A DNA stretch of 40,143 nucleotides from Bacteroidales bacterium (GCA_016939365.1 JAFGHD010000090.1:1-40143), one strand, 5' to 3'; counted from the first letter of the stretch, positions 25,131 to 33,608 are shown. Numbers and translations: made by a program. Notes: generated by a model not told the origin, from the letters alone.

Positions 25131-26639
25131 ATGCAACGGAAATTCCTGACCAATCTGGCCTTCCTCATTTTCCTGAACCTGGTAGTGAAACCCTTCTGGG
25201 TGCTGGGAATCGACAGGTCGGTGCAAAACATCGTGGGAATTGAGGATTTCGGTTTTTATTTTTCAATCCTTAATTTCTCATTTCTTTTCTCCATCCTGCT
25301 GGATATGGGGCTGACCAGCTACAACAACAGAAACATCGCTCAGTACAACCACATGCTGGGCAAATACCTCTCAAGCATTCTGACCATAAAGATACTGCTG
25401 GCTGTATTGTATTTCATCACCATTGTCCTGGTCGGTCTGATCATCGGATATGGAAAATCACAATTCCAGATACTGGCCTGGATCGGGCTGAACCAGTTCC
25501 TGCTCTCTCTCACACTCTATCTCCGATCAAACATCTCGGGTTTGATGATGTTCAGGACCGACAGTATGTTATCTGTGCTGGACCGGATCCTGATGATCGC
25601 GATCTGTTCGGTGCTTCTGTGGGGCGGATTCACCCATACCCCGTTCCGGATCGAATGGTTTGTCTATGCCCAGACAGCTTCCTATTTCCTGACAGCCTCC
25701 ACCGCCTTCATCATTGTCATCCGTAAGGCCTCCTTCAAAAGACTGAACTGGAACCTTGCCATAATCAGGACCATCCTCCGGCAGAGCTATCCTTTTGCCC
25801 TGCTGGTGTTATTGATGGCTTTCTATAACAGGATCGATCCGGTGATGATCGAACGCCTGCTGCCCGGGCATATCGGGGAGGCACAATCGGGGATTTATGC
25901 GCAGGCTTTCAGGTTGCTTGATGCTGCCAACATGATCGCCTACCTGTTTGCCGTTTTGCTCCTGCCCATCTTTTCCAGGATGATCTACCGCAAGGAATCT
26001 CTGTCAGGCATCATCAGACTCTCATTTTCGTTGCTGATCACCCTGAGCGGCATTGTGGCGATCGGATCCTTTTTCTACAGCAGGGAGCTGATGGAATTCC
26101 TCTATCCCATGCATCCCAATGAGACCGTTCAGATGTTTGCGTCGCGCATGGGACAGTCATCCATCGTGTTTGGGTTGCTGATGTTCTGCTTCATATCGGT
26201 ATCCACTACCTATGTTTTCGGAACGCTGCTTACCGCCAACGGCAGCCTGAAAATCCTCAACATGACAGCTGCCTTGGGTATGCTGCTCGGTGTAACCCTC
26301 AACATAATCCTTGTACCCCGCCTGATGGCGACGGGATCCGCCTGGGCCAGCCTCATTTCACAAACCGTCACTGCCCTGGTTCAGGTATTGTTTGCCGTAC
26401 GCATTTTACAACTGAGGACAGACCGTAGCTTCCTGTTGCGACTTATCGGTTTCCTCACGGGCACACTGTTGATGGCATGGCTTTCCGGATTTCTGGCATG
26501 GCCATGGCATCTGAATCTCAGCCTGATGGCGGCGGCTTCATTTCTCCTGGCATTTCTTCTCAGGATGGTCGACCTGAAAGGCCTCCGGATGATACTGCAG
26601 AAGGGGAGTGAAATGACCCCTACCACAGGAAGAAATTGA
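25131..26639 (+). CDS. Polysaccharide flippase (MATE/Wzx-like)
   Basis: A 502-residue multi-spanning membrane protein with about 12-14 hydrophobic segments, matching the Wzx/oligosaccharide flippase family that moves undecaprenyl-linked glycans across the inner membrane. It begins MQRKFLTNLAFLIFLNLVVKPFW, as in Bacteroidota relatives, and has an NIVG.EDFGFYFSILNFSFLF segment typical of the first helices. The ATG at 25131 is preferred to 25086, which precedes the promoter box. It is divergent from GT4, and a terminator-like hairpin follows. No Wzy polymerase is seen, so this is not a full antigen locus. Confidence 0.88.
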   Translation: MQRKFLTNLAFLIFLNLVVKPFWVLGIDRSVQNIVGIEDFGFYFSILNFSFLFSILLDMGLTSYNNRNIAQYNHMLGKYLSSILTIKILLAVLYFITIVLVGLIIGYGKSQFQILAWIGLNQFLLSLTLYLRSNISGLMMFRTDSMLSVLDRILMIAICSVLLWGGFTHTPFRIEWFVYAQTASYFLTASTAFIIVIRKASFKRLNWNLAIIRTILRQSYPFALLVLLMAFYNRIDPVMIERLLPGHIGEAQSGIYAQAFRLLDAANMIAYLFAVLLLPIFSRMIYRKESLSGIIRLSFSLLITLSGIVAIGSFFYSRELMEFLYPMHPNETVQMFASRMGQSSIVFGLLMFCFISVSTTYVFGTLLTANGSLKILNMTAALGMLLGVTLNIILVPRLMATGSAWASLISQTVTALVQVLFAVRILQLRTDRSFLLRLIGFLTGTLLMAWLSGFLAWPWHLNLSLMAAASFLLAFLLRMVDLKGLRMILQKGSEMTPTTGRN

Positions 26640-26649
26640 AGGATTAATG

Positions 26650-26683
26650 AACAGGTCTCTTACTGGACCGGACCAGACCTGTT
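26650..26683 (+). terminator. Hairpin terminator after the flippase gene
   Basis: AACAGGTCT (26650-26658) pairs perfectly with AGACCTGTT (26675-26683), followed only by TAAAG. The T-run is short, so it is a moderate terminator. It lies between convergent genes and could serve both. Confidence 0.5.
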
Positions 26684-26758
26684 TAAAGATCAACCCCATC
26701 CATCATTGGAAAATGCAATTCAAATGACCAGCTGGGGATAAGTAATCAACCCGGAAAA

Positions 26759-27499
26759 TCACATCTCCACCATGATCTCATCCGGGATGTCCATATTGTG
26801 AAATACTTTCTGGACGTCATCATCCTCCTCAAAAATCTCAATGATCCTGAGTATCTTGCGGGTATTTTCATCATTCAGCCTGACGGTATCGTTCGGTATC
26901 CGCTCCAATTCGGCATTTTCAGGATCTATTTTCATCTCCTCAAGTTTCCGCTGCATCTTGCCGAAATCCTCGAGGGCGGTAGTCACCGTAAAAAATCCAT
27001 CTGAATACTCAATGTCTTCGGCACCTGCATCGATCATCGCCAGTTCAAAATCATCCCTGTCCAGATCACCCAGAGGGATGGAAAACACTCCTTTTCGCTC
27101 AAAGAGGAAGCTCAGTGAGCCGTTGGTTCCCAGGTTACCACTGTATTTATTGAAGATGGCCCTGATATTGCTGACCGTCCTCTGCTGGTTGTCGGTGGCA
27201 CACTCCACATAGACAGCGACGCCATGGGGAAGATAGCCTTCATAGGTAACCTCCACGAGCTGACTGCCTCCCTTTTCTTTGCCCTTACTGATCGCCCGCT
27301 CGATATTATCCTTGGGCATGCTGACCCCCTTGGCATTGGAAATGGCCAGCCTGAGCCGCGGGTTGCCGTTGGGATCGGGACCACCCTCCCTGACGGCGAT
27401 CGAAATTTCCTTTATGATCCTGGAAAAGATCTTGGAGCGCTTGGCGTCCTGTGCACCTTTCCTCCTCTTGATGGTCGACCACTTGTTATGTCCGGACAT
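26759..27499 (-). CDS. yebC: YebC/PmpR family protein
   Basis: A 246-residue cytoplasmic protein of the YebC/PmpR/TACO1 family, described as a transcriptional regulator and, in recent work, as a translation factor easing ribosome stalls at proline tracts. It starts with the invariant MSGHNKWSTIKRRKGAQDAKRSKIFSRI and has PKDNIERAI and EGYLPHGVAVYVE, all conserved. Domains: N-terminal helical (about 1-80) and two alpha-beta domains. Length is normal. The ATG at 27499 is 59 bases downstream of a -7 box. It is convergent with the flippase gene. Confidence 0.96.
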   Translation of the reverse strand: MSGHNKWSTIKRRKGAQDAKRSKIFSRIIKEISIAVREGGPDPNGNPRLRLAISNAKGVSMPKDNIERAISKGKEKGGSQLVEVTYEGYLPHGVAVYVECATDNQQRTVSNIRAIFNKYSGNLGTNGSLSFLFERKGVFSIPLGDLDRDDFELAMIDAGAEDIEYSDGFFTVTTALEDFGKMQRKLEEMKIDPENAELERIPNDTVRLNDENTRKILRIIEIFEEDDDVQKVFHNMDIPDEIMVEM

Positions 27500-27557
27500 A
27501 TCTGTTTTATTTATTCCTGCCTGAAATCATCCCGGGAATACTCCCTGTAAAGGCCAG

Positions 27558-27565
27558 CAAAATTA
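27558..27565 (-). promoter_or_regulatory. Promoter -7 element of yebC
   Basis: On the minus strand this reads TAATTTTG, a full match to TAnnTTTG. Transcription would begin near 27551, about 50 bases before the ATG. No clear -33 element. Confidence 0.45.
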
Positions 27566-27650
27566 ATAATAATCTCCTCCGGAACATTCACTCCCGGCCT
27601 GAAAATCTTCAGGTAAGCCCTTAACGGGTCATCCGGAAATCAACGAAACA

Positions 27651-27684
27651 GGCTGACCCTTACCGAAACCAAAAGGGGTCAGCC
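27651..27684 (-). terminator. Hairpin terminator after the GIN-domain gene
   Basis: GGCTGACCC (27651-27659) and GGGTCAGCC (27676-27684) pair perfectly around a 16-base loop. It lies 27 bases after the GIN gene's stop on the minus strand. The following T-run is weak (TGTTTC), so termination may be partial and reach yebC. Confidence 0.5.
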
Positions 27685-27710
27685 CGATAACGTCAGAATG
27701 TCATGCTGAT

Positions 27711-29315
27711 TCAGAAATCGGTCAGCGTGATCCCGATTGTCCAGGGATAGAGTTCGGGGCCCTTATCCTTGCGGAAGAGGCTATTGAGCGAATAGGTGCC
27801 AAACAGGTTAATAAAGCCCCAGCCGATCCTCACTGTTGCATCCCATTTGAACGGAGAGAGATAGTAATCATCATGTTGTTTGCTGATGGATTGTCCGGGC
27901 GATTTTGCAGTGTAAACAGGCTCATAACTGTCAGAGGCGGGCTGGTAACGCGTCACTTCAAAATATTTATCCCTTTCCTCGTAGTATTTCTTTGTATGGG
28001 ATGAGAGGCGGATACCCATCATCATCCCTGTACCCAGGTGGAAACTGTTCTTCTTGTGCCGGGCGTTGGTCTGGAATTCGAACATCAGCGGCACATCCAG
28101 ATAAAAGGCAGTCAGCTTCGATTTACGGATATCAATACCGCGGTCCAAAAAGCCTGTGATGGTGGAGGAGTCGCTATTGAGGCGGGTGGGGTTGCTGAAC
28201 CTGTAGTTGTTCCAGTGCATACCGAGTCCAGAAAGGATGCCCCATTTCTGATTTTTTAAAAGTGGGATGTTCTGTTCGAAGAAATTGATGTGCACCGCCA
28301 CTGACTTCTCCATCCGCAGATCCATATATTCCGCCTCCCTGGGGAAGCTCATATTGAAATCTTTGTTTACATAGCCATTGATGCCGATATCTACACCCGC
28401 CCAGTGCCCGTTGAAGCGGGCTTTTTTGTGTTGTCTTTCCAGGAATACATTTCCTTCGGAATCCACAAACAGTTCGCGGTTACCGATGCGGATCCTCACT
28501 GAGTCCTCATGCTCGTAAACATCAATGTTCAGACCACCAATTTGGACCTTGGTGGAGTCGGGTGTTTCGATCACCATATGATGATCCCATGTTCCCGAAT
28601 ATCCTGATGTTTCGCCATTCTGGATATTTCTGATCTCGGGATCACCGGAATAGTTCAGGTCCGATGCACCTGAAGTCTTCCCCGAGAGTTCATGGGTTGC
28701 ATGAACATGGGCCTGGGATGCGCCGGAAAGGTCAAAGCCGGTATAGCGGGTGACCAGATTGGCAGCCTTCAGGTCGCTGGCACCGCTCACATCAGTATTG
28801 TGATTGCCGGCCTTTCCGGCCAGGGTAACGGTAGAAGCCCCCGATACCACGGATTCCAGGTCCTCCACATCCATATCGAGCCGTAAAGTGCTTGCGCCGC
28901 TGGCTTTCAGCATAAGATGTCTTCCAGTGATTCCCGATGGGGATTTAACGGTTGAAGCTCCTGATGCCTTGATAAAGATGATGGCAGGGACTTCCACGCT
29001 CGCATACAAATGTCCGGACTTACGGATATTCCGGGTCGTGATGTAAAGTACATCGTTCTTGACTTCTGTGGTGATCTTCTCCAGGATCTCCTGCGGCGCC
29101 TCCACGATCACCCGTTGCCGTGCAGCCTGTCTGAGGGTCACTTCCAGAGCCCCTCCCACATCGACACCTGAAAACGATGGCAAATTCCTTTCCTCCCGGG
29201 CCAGCTCCTTCCCTCCCCTTTCATCCTGAGAGGCTGCCGGTGTCCAGCTCATGGCGAACCATGCTGCCAAAACCATCATCAAAATCCTTGTTTTTTGTTT
29301 TGCGTTCATCTCCAT
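27711..29315 (-). CDS. GIN (DUF2807) domain protein with C-terminal PorT-like beta-barrel
   Basis: A 534-residue exported protein. A signal peptide (about 5-29, ending PAASQ) is followed by a head GIN/DUF2807 domain (about 45-235) with FSGVDVGGALEVTLRQ at the start. Its core has six SGAS motifs at residues 119, 139, 158, 177, 197 and 215, a ladder of about 19-20 residues per rung, as in a beta-helix. After a short linker with an acidic strand pair, residues about 320-534 look like a PorT/OMP_b-brl outer-membrane barrel, ending in GITLTDF. Starts at 29315 or 29309 are equivalent; an ORF extension to 29402 (GTG) overlaps the upstream stop and lacks a signal peptide. It is third in the sigma/anti-sigma unit, so it may be the regulated envelope product. 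Confidence 0.8.
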   Translation of the reverse strand: MEMNAKQKTRILMMVLAAWFAMSWTPAASQDERGGKELAREERNLPSFSGVDVGGALEVTLRQAARQRVIVEAPQEILEKITTEVKNDVLYITTRNIRKSGHLYASVEVPAIIFIKASGASTVKSPSGITGRHLMLKASGASTLRLDMDVEDLESVVSGASTVTLAGKAGNHNTDVSGASDLKAANLVTRYTGFDLSGASQAHVHATHELSGKTSGASDLNYSGDPEIRNIQNGETSGYSGTWDHHMVIETPDSTKVQIGGLNIDVYEHEDSVRIRIGNRELFVDSEGNVFLERQHKKARFNGHWAGVDIGINGYVNKDFNMSFPREAEYMDLRMEKSVAVHINFFEQNIPLLKNQKWGILSGLGMHWNNYRFSNPTRLNSDSSTITGFLDRGIDIRKSKLTAFYLDVPLMFEFQTNARHKKNSFHLGTGMMMGIRLSSHTKKYYEERDKYFEVTRYQPASDSYEPVYTAKSPGQSISKQHDDYYLSPFKWDATVRIGWGFINLFGTYSLNSLFRKDKGPELYPWTIGITLTDF

Positions 29316-29394
29316 ACAGGTTTCTGTGAGACAATGTTTATTGTTTTGCACATATGACGGATGGTAAAATGGAAAAGTTACAGCCTTCCTATCA

Positions 29395-30447
29395 TTATTC
29401 ACTCCCGGGGATTCTCCGCTTCATGTAGGCAACCTCCTCCCCTCCGAAATCCATGGCGATCAGCCTGCCTTCGGAGTTGTAAAAGCGGGTGACTGTGATA
29501 TCACGGTCTGTCAGCAGGTTATACCCCGACACCAACTGGTCGAGGAATGACCGTGAGGCCGGTCCGACACTTCTGTCCTGAGCGGGCAGGATGCCTGTTT
29601 TTCGGATCAGGCCTCCGGCAAAGTGGGCGGCGAAGGATTGCTTTTCCGCTTGAGATAACAGGGAACCAAGAGCCCCGAATGTGTTGCGGCGGATGATCCA
29701 GTCCGTGCCGGAAGAGGGGTTCAATCCGGATTTTGTATCTTCCTGCACTGCCAGGAGGCGGGTGGGGATAGATTCCAGTCCCGGGAGATGATCCCGTTCG
29801 GCAGGTGTGACTCCGACACTGATCCGGTGAAGGTTCCGTTGAGAAAGGATATGTGTCCTATGCTCCGGCGGATCCAGCTTCGCTGCCTTGATGGGCACCA
29901 TGACAATCTCCAGGGGAAACTTCCGCACGGATCGGCCTTCATCCCGGAGAAGGAAGTAGCTTCCGGCAAGCAGCAGCATTGAAGCTGCGACGGCCAGAGC
30001 GGCCCTCATTTTAAAGGATATCAGCGGCACCGCCATTTTTAGTTCACTTTTTCCCGGACATACCACCGAGTAATCCGGCCGGAGTCGGCAGTGCCCGTAT
30101 ATATCCCGTTCCCTGCCAAGTAAGGGATTCCCGTCGAGAAATCGTTCCAGGTGGATTTTTTTATCAGGCTCCAGATCTCCTTCCAGGTCAGCCACGAGCC
30201 AGGATTCGTAATTCCCGGCATTCACAGGTCCGGAGGGTACGATCACCCTTCTCTTCAGATCATGGGTGTCAGGGTAACGGATATGACGGTCAGGACGAAG
30301 CGTGACCGCCTGGTATTCCTCCAGCTCTTTCCTCAGACCGGGATGTGCTTCAAGGAAGGCGAAAAGTTCCCCGGTAGCGACTGCATCGAGCCTGCCCTCA
30401 ATGTAATCGAGGAACCATGCACCATAATTTTCTTTCCCGATCTCCAT
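29395..30447 (-). CDS. Putative transmembrane anti-sigma factor with tandem N-terminal repeat
   Basis: A 350-residue protein with one membrane segment (about 147-167), so its N-terminus probably faces the cytoplasm. Residues 7-65 and 79-137 are an ungapped internal duplication with an offset of exactly 72: Tyr8/80, Trp11/83, Glu17/89, Gly18/90, Phe31/103, Leu32/104, Pro36/108, Tyr45/117, the LRPD blocks at 50/122, and Leu-Lys at 64/136. The unit resembles the short helical segment found at the start of many Bacteroidota anti-sigma-like proteins; no zinc-finger HxxxCxxC motif is visible. The residues after the membrane segment show no known domain. It starts at an ATG one base after the sigma gene stop, so translation is coupled. 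The role is inferred from position, domain layout and membrane topology. Confidence 0.7.
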   Translation of the reverse strand: MEIGKENYGAWFLDYIEGRLDAVATGELFAFLEAHPGLRKELEEYQAVTLRPDRHIRYPDTHDLKRRVIVPSGPVNAGNYESWLVADLEGDLEPDKKIHLERFLDGNPLLGRERDIYGHCRLRPDYSVVCPGKSELKMAVPLISFKMRAALAVAASMLLLAGSYFLLRDEGRSVRKFPLEIVMVPIKAAKLDPPEHRTHILSQRNLHRISVGVTPAERDHLPGLESIPTRLLAVQEDTKSGLNPSSGTDWIIRRNTFGALGSLLSQAEKQSFAAHFAGGLIRKTGILPAQDRSVGPASRSFLDQLVSGYNLLTDRDITVTRFYNSEGRLIAMDFGGEEVAYMKRRIPGSE

Positions 30448-30448
30448 C

Positions 30449-30940
30449 TCAAATAAGTGTATCTATGCTGACCAGGTAGTTTTTCAGAAACATCCGGGCC
30501 CTGTAAATATATACCTTGACCTGTGATTCATTCAGTCCGGTGATCTCCCCGATCTCGTTGTAGCTGTAACCCTCGTAATCCCTGAGCAGAAGTACCGATC
30601 TCTGGATCGCCGGCAGCCTTTCAAGCGCTTCATCCAGAATCTCATGTATGTCAGAGTATTCCGGACCCAAGGTGGTAAAACCGCTGTATTCCGGGATTTC
30701 GGCCGTAAGCACCTCGTGTTGTTCTTTCCGGATCATATCAATCATGGTATGATAGGCCGCCGTAAAGATGTACGACTTCGACCTGGAGAACTCAATATCC
30801 CTGGCTTTCTGCCACACCCTGGCAAATACCTCCTGAACGATGTCCCTGGCTTTGTCTTCCGACCTGATGTTCTTCAGGACAAAGCGGTAAACACCATCGG
30901 CATGCTCATCTACACAACAGTTGTATTCAGCCGCAGTCAT
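30449..30940 (-). CDS. ECF-type RNA polymerase sigma-70 factor
   Basis: A 163-residue sigma factor with only regions 2 and 4. Region 2 includes DKARDIVQEVFARVWQK; region 4 includes LPAIQRSVLLLRDYEGYSYNEIGEITG and the recognition helix NESQVKVYIYRARM. Such factors direct RNA polymerase to envelope or stress promoters when released from an anti-sigma factor. It is the first gene of a unit with the putative anti-sigma factor and the GIN/barrel protein. Length is slightly short but normal for the group. It starts at ATG 30940. Targets are not known; this operon is the natural candidate for autoregulation. Confidence 0.93.
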   Translation of the reverse strand: MTAAEYNCCVDEHADGVYRFVLKNIRSEDKARDIVQEVFARVWQKARDIEFSRSKSYIFTAAYHTMIDMIRKEQHEVLTAEIPEYSGFTTLGPEYSDIHEILDEALERLPAIQRSVLLLRDYEGYSYNEIGEITGLNESQVKVYIYRARMFLKNYLVSIDTLI

Positions 30941-31024
30941 ACCGGACGGATATCCTGTCCATTTTTTGATTATGACGGACAGTTTGAGAAAAAGTTACAA
31001 TTACCAAAATCAGGCCATTCATGA

Positions 31025-31032
31025 TATTTTTG
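31025..31032 (+). promoter_or_regulatory. Promoter -7 element of the MBL-fold gene
   Basis: TATTTTTG is a full TAnnTTTG match. The likely start near 31038 leaves about 16 bases before the ATG at 31054, and argues against the in-frame ATG at 31021. No -33 element at normal spacing. Confidence 0.5.
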
Positions 31033-31053
31033 CATACGGACAAAAAACTTATT

Positions 31054-31695
31054 ATGAAACTGGAATTGCTGGTTTTCAATCCTTTTCAGGTCAATACCTA
31101 TCTGTTATATGATGAGACCGGGCAATGCCTGGTTCTGGACCCGGGATGCTCCGGTCACCGCGAGGAGGAAATCCTGAAGAAAACGATCAGGGACAAGGGC
31201 CTTCAGCCCGTCATGTGTGTAAACACCCATTGCCATGTGGATCATATCCTGGGCAACGGATTTGTTTTTGAGACCTATGGGCTTGCGCCTGTCTTTCATC
31301 CCCTTGCACTACCCTTCTATGAGGCGGTGGAGGGCCAGGCCCGGATGTTCGGCCTGGAAAGTGTGTTGGTGCCCCCGCACGGAGACTTCATAAAAGAAGG
31401 TGATATGGTCTCATTCGGCAATTCCAGACTGAGGGTGATCTATACTCCCGGACACGCCGACGGCAGCATCTGCCTCATCTCCAGAGACCACAGGTTGGTG
31501 CTGTCAGGAGATGTGCTTTTCCGGGACAGCATCGGACGGACAGATCTGCAGACCGGCGATTTCGATACGCTGATGCAATCGATCCATCAGAAGCTCTTCA
31601 CACTGGAAGACGATTACCGGGTTTATCCGGGACATGGCCCGGATACGACGATAGGATACGAAAAATTGAACAATCCCTACGTCGGTATTTTCTGA
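31054..31695 (+). CDS. Metallo-beta-lactamase-fold hydrolase (glyoxalase II-like)
   Basis: A 213-residue cytoplasmic MBL-fold hydrolase. The zinc motif is THCHVDH (His59, His61, Asp63, His64), with later ligands in TPGHADGS and VYPGHGPDTT and the metal-bridging Asp in LSGDVLF. It is closest to the small hydroxyacylglutathione-hydrolase-like proteins common in Bacteroidota, which act on thioesters such as S-lactoyl-thiols or persulphides; the exact substrate is not readable. It starts at ATG 31054, just downstream of a -7 box. It converges with the GT9 gene, with 97 bases between holding no clear terminator. Confidence 0.9.
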   Translation: MKLELLVFNPFQVNTYLLYDETGQCLVLDPGCSGHREEEILKKTIRDKGLQPVMCVNTHCHVDHILGNGFVFETYGLAPVFHPLALPFYEAVEGQARMFGLESVLVPPHGDFIKEGDMVSFGNSRLRVIYTPGHADGSICLISRDHRLVLSGDVLFRDSIGRTDLQTGDFDTLMQSIHQKLFTLEDDYRVYPGHGPDTTIGYEKLNNPYVGIF

Positions 31696-31792
31696 ACACG
31701 GAAAATGTATAATGATTCAGAATTTACTGTTGCAGTTACCACCCGGTAATCCTGATCAGAAAACACATTCAGCGGCGGATTGGGAAAAATGA

Positions 31793-32776
31793 TCAGACCA
31801 GGCTGCTTTCCACCTCTTTTACGATCTCATCCCCGCTGATCATTTCCATGCAGTTGAAATGGCCCTTCGGGCACTTATCAAAGCCTATTTTGCTGCAGGG
31901 CCGGCAGGGCAACCCTTTCACTTCCATAATCCGTGAGCCCTCGCCGGGCAGATAGGGAAACATGCCAAAAGCCGGGACGGTATTGCCCCAGAGGCTGATG
32001 ATGCGTTTGCCCAGGGCTGCGGAGATATGCATCAACCCGGTGTCATTGGTAATGACCAGAAAGGATCCTTCAATAAGGGATGCGCTCTGTCCGATTGTGA
32101 GCTTTCCGCAGGCATTCCATACATGCGATCCGGATTCGCGGGCAACGAACTCCCCGCGGGAGAAATCCCCGGCATCGCCCAGCAGAACCACCGGAATCTT
32201 CAGCCTCCGGCACACGGGAACGATCTTATGGACCGGAAATATCTTGGTTCCATGTCTGCCACCGATCGCCCAGATAATATATTTGCCATGGTAATCCGGA
32301 CGGATCTCACCCAACGTGATCCTGTCCTCCTCCGCTATGAAGTAGTCCAGGCCCTGGCCGTCGTTGGTTACTCCCAGGGATCTTACTGCATGAAAGTACC
32401 GGTCCACCACATGCAGTGGGGGCATCAGATCCATCCTCATATTCACCAGGATCCATTTCCGGAGGTTCAGTTTCGGGAAGCTGAGGGGTTTCTTCCGCAA
32501 ACCAATGGCTACGCCGGCAGATCGGAAGTTCCTGTGCAGATCCACTACGGTACGGTACCTCTCCTGCTGCAACTGCGGAAGCACTTCGCTTATCCGGTCG
32601 TGTATAGTGAATATCCTGTCGATGAAAGGATTGGCCTGGATCAGGGGACGGTAGGTCTCCCGGGTCAGAAAATGTACCTGCACCCCTTCAAGCTGTCTCT
32701 TCACACAGCGTATTACGGGTGTGGTGAGCACAATATCCCCGATGGAACTGAAACGGATGAAAAGGATCTTGTCCAA
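31793..32776 (-). CDS. Glycosyltransferase family 9 (heptosyltransferase-like)
   Basis: A 327-residue GT9 protein that probably adds a sugar, perhaps a heptose, to the lipopolysaccharide core. It begins MDKILFIRFSSIGDIVLTTPVIRCVK, the standard GT9 N-terminus. Later motifs include the donor-domain GSFLVITNDTGLMHISAALGKRIISLWG. The C-terminal Cys cluster CRPCSKIGFDKCPKGHFNC resembles that in many Bacteroidota GT9 proteins. The TTG at 32776 is chosen over the TTG at 32815 because a promoter box lies between them and the family start matches. There is no in-frame ATG. It is divergent from tatD. Confidence 0.87.
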   Translation of the reverse strand: MDKILFIRFSSIGDIVLTTPVIRCVKRQLEGVQVHFLTRETYRPLIQANPFIDRIFTIHDRISEVLPQLQQERYRTVVDLHRNFRSAGVAIGLRKKPLSFPKLNLRKWILVNMRMDLMPPLHVVDRYFHAVRSLGVTNDGQGLDYFIAEEDRITLGEIRPDYHGKYIIWAIGGRHGTKIFPVHKIVPVCRRLKIPVVLLGDAGDFSRGEFVARESGSHVWNACGKLTIGQSASLIEGSFLVITNDTGLMHISAALGKRIISLWGNTVPAFGMFPYLPGEGSRIMEVKGLPCRPCSKIGFDKCPKGHFNCMEMISGDEIVKEVESSLV

Positions 32777-32788
32777 TCCCTTTTTGAG

Positions 32789-32815
32789 CAAAAATAAAAT
32801 AATGTAAGGAATCAA
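32789..32815 (-). promoter_or_regulatory. Promoter of the GT9 gene
   Basis: Read on the minus strand: TTG at 32815-32813, a 16-base spacer, then TATTTTTG at 32796-32789. Transcription would begin near 32783, only about 7 bases before the TTG start codon at 32776. Confidence 0.45.
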
Positions 32816-32819
32816 GGAT

Positions 32820-32827
32820 TACTTTTG
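32820..32827 (+). promoter_or_regulatory. Promoter -7 element of tatD
   Basis: TACTTTTG matches TAnnTTTG. Transcription would begin near 32832-32834, at or next to the tatD GTG start, so the message may be leaderless. No -33 element at normal spacing. Confidence 0.4.
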
Positions 32828-32831
32828 CCAG

Positions 32832-33608
32832 GTGGAACTGACTGACACGCATACACATCTCTACCTTGACGAGTTCCTTCCCGACAGGGATGAAATGATC
32901 CGCCGTGCCATAGACCGGGGAGTGACACGCATGCTCATGCCCAACATTGACCGGAACTCGATCCGTCCCATGCTGGAACTCAGCGAACGTTACCCCGGTC
33001 ATTGCCTTCCGATGATGGGACTGCATCCGACATCAGTAGGGGAGGATTATGAAGAAGTGTTGGATGTGATGGAGGACTGGCTGTCCCGGGGAGGATTCTG
33101 TGGGGTGGGTGAGACCGGCATAGACCTTTATTGGGAGACCAAATACCGGGAGCAGCAGATCAGATCGTTCCGGGCTCATGCTGAGCTGGCCTTGAAGTTC
33201 GGGATACCTTTGGTCATCCATTCGCGGAACTCCTTCCCGCTGATCTTGGAAATCCTCCGGGATTACCGGGGCACCGGTCTGAAAGGGGTATTTCACTGTT
33301 TTGGCGGCACCAGGGAGGATGCGGAGACGGCAACCGAAATGGGATTCATGCTGGGTATCGGCGGTGTGATCACCTACCGCAACTCCCGCCTGAGGGAGTC
33401 TGTCAGCCATGTGGACCCCGGCTATCTCCTGCTGGAGACCGATGCTCCCTTCCTGAGCCCCTTACCCTACCGAGGAAAGAGAAATGAAAGCGGTTATCTG
33501 CCGCTGATCGCCGCCAGCCTGGCCAAAGCCAGGGGGGTATCGATCGAGGTGGTGGCCGGCTTCACAAGTAAAAATGCCATCAGCCTGTTTCAACTCCAAG
33601 CATCATGA
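32832..33608 (+). CDS. tatD: TatD family hydrolase
   Basis: A 258-residue metal-dependent hydrolase of the TatD family, cytoplasmic; characterised members are DNases or tRNA-quality-control nucleases. Metal ligands are visible: His7 and His9 in TDTHTHLYLD, Glu in GVGETGIDLYWE, then VIHSRN, FHCFGG and the Asp in LLETDAPFLSP. The start is GTG at 32832: the family N-terminus requires it and the open frame upstream offers no ATG. Its TGA overlaps the ATG of the asparaginase gene (ATGA), so the two are translationally coupled. Length is normal. Confidence 0.93.
   Translation: MELTDTHTHLYLDEFLPDRDEMIRRAIDRGVTRMLMPNIDRNSIRPMLELSERYPGHCLPMMGLHPTSVGEDYEEVLDVMEDWLSRGGFCGVGETGIDLYWETKYREQQIRSFRAHAELALKFGIPLVIHSRNSFPLILEILRDYRGTGLKGVFHCFGGTREDAETATEMGFMLGIGGVITYRNSRLRESVSHVDPGYLLLETDAPFLSPLPYRGKRNESGYLPLIAASLAKARGVSIEVVAGFTSKNAISLFQLQAS

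Noticed and set aside
29316-29402. GIN-domain gene start at GTG 29402
   Set aside because: It overlaps the upstream stop and gives a polar N-terminus without a signal peptide, whereas the Met at 29315 begins a standard one.
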